A program made the translations under genes and the position numbers. 64,000 nt of DNA. It comes from Panax quinquefolius. Lineage: Eukaryota; Streptophyta; Magnoliopsida; Apiales; Araliaceae. Positions 57,936 to 64,000 of this stretch are shown piece by piece. The notes under the pieces were generated by a model. It saw nothing but the letters and a program-made list of their open reading frames with translations. It was not told the DNA's origin and ran no database searches. Numbering within the stretch: the first letter of the stretch is position 1; each line of letters opens with the position of its first letter. The DNA lies in NCBI GenBank assembly GCA_020205615.1, contig CM035167.1, forward strand, positions 26,859,130 to 26,923,129. Direction: 5' to 3'.

Positions 57936-59525
57936 ATTTGAGGATAGGTGTAATGGAAGGATCCTAATACCCAAATTTCTAAAATTCTCGACGTCGGCAA
58001 TTATTCTTATTTTCTTTTAATTGCTAGCTTATATTTTTTTTTTCATTAATGGGCTAATAGTTCATCAAAATTTCACCTACTTTATAATTGAGTCCTAAAG
58101 TATCAATCCGTTAAGTTACCGATACACACCAAGTCCGATATTCCAGCATAAGTTTTGCCAAAAAAAAGTTGTATCATGTCATCATTTATAGTTAAAAGAC
58201 CTATCAGATTAATAATTAGGTCCATCGTGCTCTCTTAACCATAGTTGAGCATCCAAATCAAAAAGATTGGTACATTAGAGGTTGGACTAAAGTGGTATTA
58301 GCTCTGGATGAATTTTCTTCTAGTCGTTGAATCTTCTTTTTCATTAAAATTAAGAAGTGCAAGTATAGTAGCACAATAATAGAAGGGCGAAAAAAAGGAA
58401 AAAAAAGACAAAAAAGTATAGATAATATGTAGATAATATCTCAGATACAGCCTAATTGTGGGATTGCCAATTCAATAAAACTTTAAATTTTTGGCCATTC
58501 ATCATACCCGATCAATCTTCTCTATAGTCTTCACACTTTATCTTTCAAGTGGGATATGTGGCTCACAAATGTTGTACTCTAATTATTGAATTGACGGCTC
58601 ACTTTAGAAGAAAATACATCAAGATATCCAACAAACCAAACATTATTTATCCAAAAGTCCAACCAAAATTACAGATTTATAAACATTTTGAAATACAAAT
58701 TTGTCGCACCCATTATTATTATATATAAATAGAATTGAGGAAATATATAAAACTTAATTCTTGTACTATTTCACGCTAATTCTCTTAATTCATTGTTTAC
58801 TACTACAAAATAATAAAACTCAGATAAGGAAATAAGATGTAAAGGGAAGATCTATATAGAGAAGTATCACACAAAATAACATGCTCCATGTACCCACCAG
58901 GGAATAGAAAAAAGAAAAATGCCTGATACCAAAACCTGTTAGAACCCGGGAAAAAGAGAAGGTTAATAACTTGAAAACCCATTGAATTTTTAGTAAAACT
59001 ATTAAAAAAATTATCAACTATTTTAATTTATATTTTTATTTTGTCAAAACCATTTATCAATTTTAAAATAATTGTCAAAAATGCTTAAAATTCGGCTATA
59101 AGTTGACATTTACGTACATGTGATTTGGTCAAATTTAGAATTTTTTTTCCAATTATTTGAAACTTCTATAGTTTTGAAGTTGGATGGTTTTTTTGGTCAA
59201 TCTGTAACAAAGGTCAGATCTGGAGATGTATCACAAAAATTCAGATGAGAAGAACTCCCAAACCCTAGTCAATATTCAGATGAACAACTTAGCTAAATGA
59301 AATGATTTATATGCCCATAAATTTAAAATAAAATAGAATCGCGACATCCGTCTCAACGATAAGATAAAATAAATTAAAGTGAACTTATTCTTAATTCTCT
59401 TATCTCATGTATTTATATATGTTCACATATGTTGATGTTCACATATGTTGGTGTTTACAATCAACATAAAAATTTCATCATATGTAACAAGACTCCTTTG
59501 ATAATAATGGACAAAATCTAAATAT
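57936..59525. other. Intergenic sequence without a recognised gene
   Basis: AT-rich and probably low copy. Open frames here (for example 58820-59017 minus) have no recognisable product. A segment at 58856-58945 resembles the downstream flank of the SAUR gene (59522-59600). Confidence 0.5.
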
Positions 59526-59654
59526 GTATCACACAAAAATAACATACTCAATTACCCACTAGGGAAGGGAAAAAAACAAAAAGACTAGATACCAAAATTA
59601 CTACCCAAAGAAAAATTAAACAAGACAAAACCCCACCAAAAAAAAGAACTGTCC

Positions 59655-59966
59655 TCAACAAGAGTGAAAGGACAAGGTACTAGTAAGGTGTTGGTGATGG
59701 TGATGTTGATGATGGTAAGTAGTTTCCTTCTCAATCCGCCAACGAAGATGAAGAAATTCATCAACCGAACACGGCAGCCTAAGCAGTCCGGCCATATGGT
59801 ACCCGTAAACCTCATAAGCTTTGTCAAGAAGCCGATGGAAAAGAGAGTGGTAGAGGTAAGATATCGGAATCACAAAGCGTGTAGCCGCCTTTTCGTCTTC
59901 GTGCTCTAATCCCACTTCTACGGCTATCCATCCTTTTTTCACCTTCATCTTCTTGTCCGCAAGCAT
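59655..59966 (-). CDS. SAUR-like auxin-responsive protein, 103 aa
   Basis: The frame without introns begins at ATG 59966 (MLADKKMKVKKGW); the open frame extends upstream to 60032 without another ATG. Residues about 9-80 form the SAUR core: KKGWIAVEVG, then FVIPISYLYHSLFHRLLDKA, and then YGYHMAGLLRLPCSVDEFLH, with the conserved RF(V)IP and LPCSVDEF motifs. The C-terminus is unusual: TTYHHQHHHHQHLTSTLS, a His/Gln-rich tail from short CAT/CAC repeats. Length and lack of introns suit the family. SAUR proteins are small auxin-induced regulators; many inhibit PP2C.D phosphatases and so raise plasma-membrane H+-ATPase activity and cell expansion. That role is known for the family only and is inferred here. 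No frame break is seen, so it is probably a functional host gene. Confidence 0.9.
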   Translation of the reverse strand: MLADKKMKVKKGWIAVEVGLEHEDEKAATRFVIPISYLYHSLFHRLLDKAYEVYGYHMAGLLRLPCSVDEFLHLRWRIEKETTYHHQHHHHQHLTSTLSFHSC

Positions 59967-60050
59967 GTTATTTATGGCCAGGTTTGTATATATTATAGGA
60001 GTATATATGTATGATGTTATAAGGAGATTCAAGAGGAAGAATTCAGAAAC

Positions 60051-60056
60051 TTTATA
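60051..60056 (-). promoter_or_regulatory. Probable TATA box of the SAUR gene
   Basis: TATAAA on the minus strand (CTTTTATAAAGT context), 85 bases upstream of the ATG, giving a predicted start near 60025. No TGTCTC auxin-response element was seen between 59967 and 60150. Confidence 0.55.
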
Positions 60057-60150
60057 AAAGAGGGGTTGTTTGGTTGAAATTTTGTGGTTTTGTGGGAGCT
60101 ACCATACGTGCTAAAGATGTCTAAAGATGTATGCCCTATATTACTTAGGG

Positions 60151-60286
60151 AATTGTTAAATCCACAACAGAAAATGTTATTTTCATAACAAAAGTGTTGT
60201 TTTAAATCCTATAGCGACGGTTTTCACTGTCGCTATAGCGACACTTTTGTTGTGGAAATAACAAAAATATTGTGGATTTAACAATT
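60151..60286. mobile_element. MITE-like inverted-repeat element upstream of the SAUR gene
   Basis: Perfect 17-bp terminal inverted repeats AATTGTTAAATCCACAA (60151) and its complement ending at 60286. The total is 136 bp with an inner palindrome CTATAGCGAC...GTCGCTATAG. ATTACTTA occurs at both sides (60139-60146 and 60284-60291) and may be a duplication that overlaps the end. Superfamily not assigned. Confidence 0.65.
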
Positions 60287-60314
60287 ACTTAATAAATATT
60301 AGATTTTTTTTGGG

Positions 60315-60570
60315 TTAAATTACAAGAATGTCACTCCAAGTTATTTCCAATTTAAATTTGGTCTTTTAAGTTGTAAAAAAATTTAATTGAGTCCTTCAAG
60401 TGGTTGATTTAATTGAATCGTTGGTTACAAATATCTCAATTAAGTCAAAAGATAATGTCATGAGTCAATTGAATCAAATTGACGACTTGAGTACTTAATT
60501 AAAATTTTTACAACTTAAAAAGCTAAACTGAAATTAGATGACAACTTGAAGTAATAATTTTGCAATTTGA
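60315..60570. mobile_element. MITE-like foldback element
   Basis: Two imperfect inverted arms of about 90-100 bp. The left arm starts TTAAATTACAAGAATGTCAC and contains TTTTAAGTTGTAAAAA. The right arm ends with ACTTGAAGTAATAATTTTGC and contains the complement TTTTTACAACTTAAAAAG. No coding content. Confidence 0.65.
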
Positions 60571-60924
60571 TGTTTTTTTGGGGGGCATCAAATTTTGTGG
60601 TGATTATTATTATTATTAAATAGTTTATGTATTGTCAGTTGTACTTTGTATTAACAAGGAACCAAACTTTAAGCGATGCATTTGTGGTATTTATCTCGTT
60701 TTTTGTTGCACTATCCTTATAAAAAAGATTTCGGTTTTTAACGATTTAATATCAAAACAAAAATAATATTGTCAAATCCAAAAGTATAATGTAAAGTGTA
60801 AATATTGCTAAAACACATTAAATTTATTTTGATAACATTATTTTTATTTTGAAAGTATCAAATGTCATTTCTACTGTCACTACAAGAAAAAGGTCTATCA
60901 ATAAATAATAATATCAATGATCGC

Positions 60925-61185
60925 GATACGCGGTCGCTGATATTAGTAATAGCGACCGCCTTCTGCGACCGTAATTATATCCAGTCGTTATTAAATATCA
61001 GCGACTGCATGCGGTCGCTAAGTGGTCGCTAGCACAATTTTACCTCCAAAATTTTGGCAGGAAATGTTGGCGCGAGGATTCTTTGCGACTACTTGATATC
61101 AGCGACCGCATGCGGTCGCTGATAAGTCCATGTCATTAAAATTTAGCGACCACATGCGGTCGCTACAGGCGGTCGCTGATCAAAC
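60925..61185. repeat. Subterminal repeats of CACTA element F
   Basis: At least eight copies of GCGACCGC/GCGGTCGCT-like motifs in both orientations. 61101-61120 is a perfect 20-bp palindrome AGCGACCGCATGCGGTCGCT; near-perfect versions lie at about 61001-61020 and 61145-61164. In CACTA elements such motifs bind the element-encoded transposase. Confidence 0.85.
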
Positions 61186-62787
61186 TTAATCTAACCAGTA
61201 TCAGTCATTCGCGAAAGACACAGACGGAAGAAAAAAAAAAGAGGGAGCAGATAGAGAGAAGAGGGAGAAAGGGGGGAAGAGAAGAAGGAGAAGAATTAGC
61301 TGCCATTGTCACTACGGTCGGCCCGCCACCACCACTGCCATTATCACCGCCGCCCATAGGTAACCCTAACTGCAATAATTTTTATAGTTTTCTAAATTTG
61401 AAGATTAATGTTGAATGTGGTATATAGATTTCTGAATTGGGTGTTATGTAGATATCTGAATTGGGTATTATATAGTTTTCAGCATAATAACCCTAACATT
61501 GCAATAATTTTTTATAGTTTTCTACTAATGATTGTAGTTTATTATCGCAAATTAATGTGTTTCTCTGTATTCATTAGCAATCCTGCCTCTGGTTGGCTAG
61601 AGGAAACTTCGTGTCCCCCGGATAAAATCATAAAATACGATCAAGTCCGAACTAGAACTTAAAATACTACTAGGGCTTTTACTCTTTTGAACTAACAATT
61701 TTAACATTAATTTTTTGCTTTCATCCTTATCTAATTCTAGAATCCCTTTTTTATGCTTTAAATTTTGTGTGTTTTCATAAATGGGTGGATTAGGGAGTTG
61801 TTGTGAGTTGTGACCTATGTCAAAGTATTGTGTTTGGCTAGGTTGATCAACTACCAAACCCCCAAATGGGTAGAGCCCCAAGACTCTAAATCTTTAATTT
61901 CTAAGATAATAGAAAATGAAAGCGTGAGTTTTGGAACTCAATTTGTAGTATATTCCCTAACATTTTACCGTTTTAATTTGCACTCAATCATTATTGTTTT
62001 TGTCTTATTATATTGGGAATTTGTATATTTCTCTTGGTTTGTGTCTTTAGGTGCGTAGAAATGACCTTATATACACGCCGCCGTGCACGTGGCTAGTCCA
62101 TATTATAGGGGAGACTCAAGTAATTGTTTTTATTGGTCGGGTATTTTGTAACATTTATACTATTAACGAGCCTATTCGTGATCCACTAGAGCCTATTAAG
62201 GGGTCGTTAGAGTCGATGGTCGGGTTTAAAAATGAGGAGGCCACGAGGCCACGCCAAGATTAACTAAGCTTTCGGGGGCCAAGCCAAGCTTGGTTGTTAG
62301 CATGGTAAGCAATTGGGGTCATTAAGTTTAAAAAAAAAGGTTAGGGAATTGTTATCGCAATGTAGAAGGTAACTAGACACACTTGGTCAATAAAGAGACC
62401 ATTTTGGCTATAATGTAAAAGCAAGGGTATTTAACACTTATGTATACAAGAATAAAGCTACAAAATATTATAGAAGCTATAAATTGCTTAACCAAGTTGT
62501 GACTATCCCAAAAGTTGTTTAACACACTAGTTGATATGAATGAATCTCCAAGATACTCAAAAGTTGTATAAATGAGTTAAAAACTCTCGATATAAAGCTA
62601 GCATGAATGAAATACCTTACGATTCACTATTTATAAACAATAAAAACAAATTTAAAAAAATTAAAATAAAATAACATGATATAATATAACTATTAAACTA
62701 AGTAGCATTTACTTAGTTTCTCATACTAAATTTAATAACATTTAAAGTTTCTCATACCGCTTTAATTTGCATTCATTCGTTAACATC
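61186..62787. other. Internal region of CACTA element F before the transposase
   Basis: It contains a GA-rich leader (61220-61300) and a short Pro/Ala/Ile-rich potential exon near 61300-61360 followed by GGTAACC. Several short frames (61408-61662, 61810-62058 and 62051-62263) have no recognised similarity. From 62290 to 62780 nothing distinctive is seen. Confidence 0.4.
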
Positions 62788-63039
62788 AAGTATGTTTAAA
62801 TGTTAATCATACGCTGCGCAAGTATACTCAAGTCATATGATTACAAGTATATATGCTCTCAAGTCATATGCTTACAAGTATGCTTAAATGTTAATCATAT
62901 GCTTACAAGTATGCTCAAGTCATATGGTTACAAGTATGCTTAAGTCATATGCTTAGAAGTATGCTTAAATGTTAATCATATGCATGCTTACAAGTATGCT
63001 CAAGTTATATGGTTATAAGTATGCTCAAGTCATATGTTA
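62788..63039. repeat. 25-bp tandem repeat in element F
   Basis: About nine units of a motif starting AAGTATGCTCAAGTCATATG, some expanded to about 35 bp by TTAAATGTTAATCATATG. It ends just inside the start of the transposase-like frame. Confidence 0.85.
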
Positions 63040-64000
63040 ACATTTATAATGTTGTCTGTAGTATAGGTACCGTGGAATCATGGACCTCTATTCAGACCGT
63101 AGTTGGATGGCACGACGAAAGTCAAGTACCCCAGATAGTGCTACAGCTTGAATTTAGAGTGGTTGCCAAGTGTTTTTTGAGTACGCGCGATAGTCACCCA
63201 GAATGTATGAATGGTAAGTCGCAGATACGATGTCCATGTTTAAAGTGTAAAAATGTAAATTATATGGACAGAGACATGGTAAACTATCATTTACTTGTTT
63301 CTGGGTTCATGAGAAATTACGAAGAATGCTGGTGGGCACATGGGCAGAGAAGAGATGGTGGCATCACACAAGTACACACACCGGCAAAAGAGTACTCATC
63401 GTATGAATGAAATGGTCCATGATATTGCAGGCCGATTTTGATTGGGAGCAAGCGCAGAGAGCAACCTATGAATTCGATGCCAAAGACTTCTTTAAGTTGT
63501 TAGACGAGGGTAAAGAAGCCATGTGGTATGGTTGCACCAAACACACTACATTGTCTCGCAGTGGCTTACATTACTTAACATCAAGGCCGATCACAACATG
63601 AGCCATGAGTGTTTTGAGTCGCTTCAAGGCAATTAAGAGTATGTTGCTCGACGGTGAGAAATTACCCGTAACTATTACTTTTGTAAGAAAATGGTGAAGA
63701 AGTTGGGTCTTGATACCAAAAGATCGATGCATGTCCCAACGATCGCATGTTGTTTTATAAGGAAAATGACAAGATGATAAGGTGCACGCTTTTGCGCTCA
63801 TGATCGGTTTAGGCCTAATAAAGAGGGTGTGACTACAAAAAATCAAGTATACCGCTTAAGATTCTAAGGTATTTTCCAATAACACATCGACTAAAAAGAT
63901 TGTACATGTCTTCAAGATCATTGAACATACGAGTTGGTATGCGAAATCTCCCAACTAAAGATGGAGAACTAAATCATCCCGCAGATGTAAGGTGCTTGGA
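63009..64000 (+). pseudogene. CACTA transposase (TNP2 type), N-terminal part, frameshifted and cut by the window end
   Basis: Frame 63009-63410 contains the transposase-associated domain: ECMNGKSQIRCPCLKCKNVNYMD with paired Cys, then DMVNYHLLVSGFMRNYEECWW. Frame 63407-63601 continues with FDAKDFFKLLDEGKEAMWYG, matching the usual KLL..A..PLW.GC region. From 63590 on, the TNP2 transposase is legible in alternating phases: NMSHECFESLQGN, KKMVKKLGLDT, and near the end SPTKDGELNHPADVR. Small indels at about 63540, 63640, 63720 and 63790 break the frame. The enzyme would bind the subterminal repeats and cut the element out. Confidence 0.8.

Larger units (their letters stand above)
60878..64000 (+). 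mobile_element. Element F: CACTA (En/Spm) DNA transposon, 5' part, runs off the window
   Basis: Starts with the terminal sequence CACTACAAGAAAAAGG. The next 300 bp are packed with subterminal repeats of GCGACCGC/GCGGTCGC. About 2 kb of internal sequence follows and then a TNP2-type transposase frame from about 63100 to the window end. The other terminus is not visible. Small indels break the transposase, so the copy is probably not autonomous, unless these are sequence errors. Confidence 0.85.

Noticed and set aside
62051..62263. 70-codon frame within element F
   Set aside because: No recognised motif, no support beyond length; may be part of a first transposon gene but cannot be shown.

Overview
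The window is plant nuclear DNA, most likely from an angiosperm and probably a eudicot. It is AT-rich and about nine tenths transposable elements. One recognisable host gene is present, an intronless SAUR-type auxin-response gene on the minus strand at about 59.7-60.0 kb. No rRNA gene, tRNA gene or CRISPR array was recognised.

Positions 1-42,378 form one nested retrotransposon block. Its backbone is element D, a minus-strand Ty3/Gypsy chromovirus of Tekay/Del type (1733-42378). D has lost most of gag and the protease by an internal deletion. An unrelated, larger Ty3/Gypsy element C of the Tat lineage (4573-38189, minus strand, TSD CAAGT) sits inside D's integrase gene. C contains element B (22434-32354, minus strand, same family as D, TSD GATAG) between its gag and protease, and a plus-strand solo LTR H (8205-11562, TSD TCATT) in its 3' part. 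A further LTR, E (1-1732), interrupts D's left LTR and runs off the window edge.

Element C is the most notable object. Besides its gag, protease, G-patch, RT, RNase H and integrase genes on the minus strand (34,865 down to 17,661), it has a convergent plus-strand region at 12.5-16.5 kb. That region holds two additional genes: a spliced plant-mobile-domain-like gene (12540-14506), and a second gene with the LTPTLEEY signature of the DUF7745 group and a heptad coiled-coil tail (14702-16522). Between these genes and the 3' LTR lies a ten-copy, 25-bp GC-rich tandem repeat.

Positions 42,379-45,849 hold LTR-like debris and a CACTA-type terminus. Element A (45850-55810, plus strand, TSD TGAAC) is a structurally complete 9.96-kb Tekay/Del copy of the same family as B and D. 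It is inserted in the LTR of yet another element, G, whose LTR end, tRNA-Met primer site and leader survive at 55,816 to about 57,050.

Positions 57.1-60.9 kb are mostly single-copy-looking sequence with a CACTA-like end, a polypurine tract, the SAUR gene and two inverted-repeat MITE-like elements. From 60,878 to the right edge runs the 5' half of a CACTA (En/Spm) DNA transposon. It has palindromic subterminal repeats, a 25-bp tandem repeat and a frameshifted TNP2-type transposase.

A recurrent oddity is that differences between paired LTRs cluster at CAG/CTG/CCG positions and are mostly small indels or scrambles. This may be a sequencing or base-calling artefact at methylated sites, so reading-frame breaks in the retrotransposons should be judged with caution.
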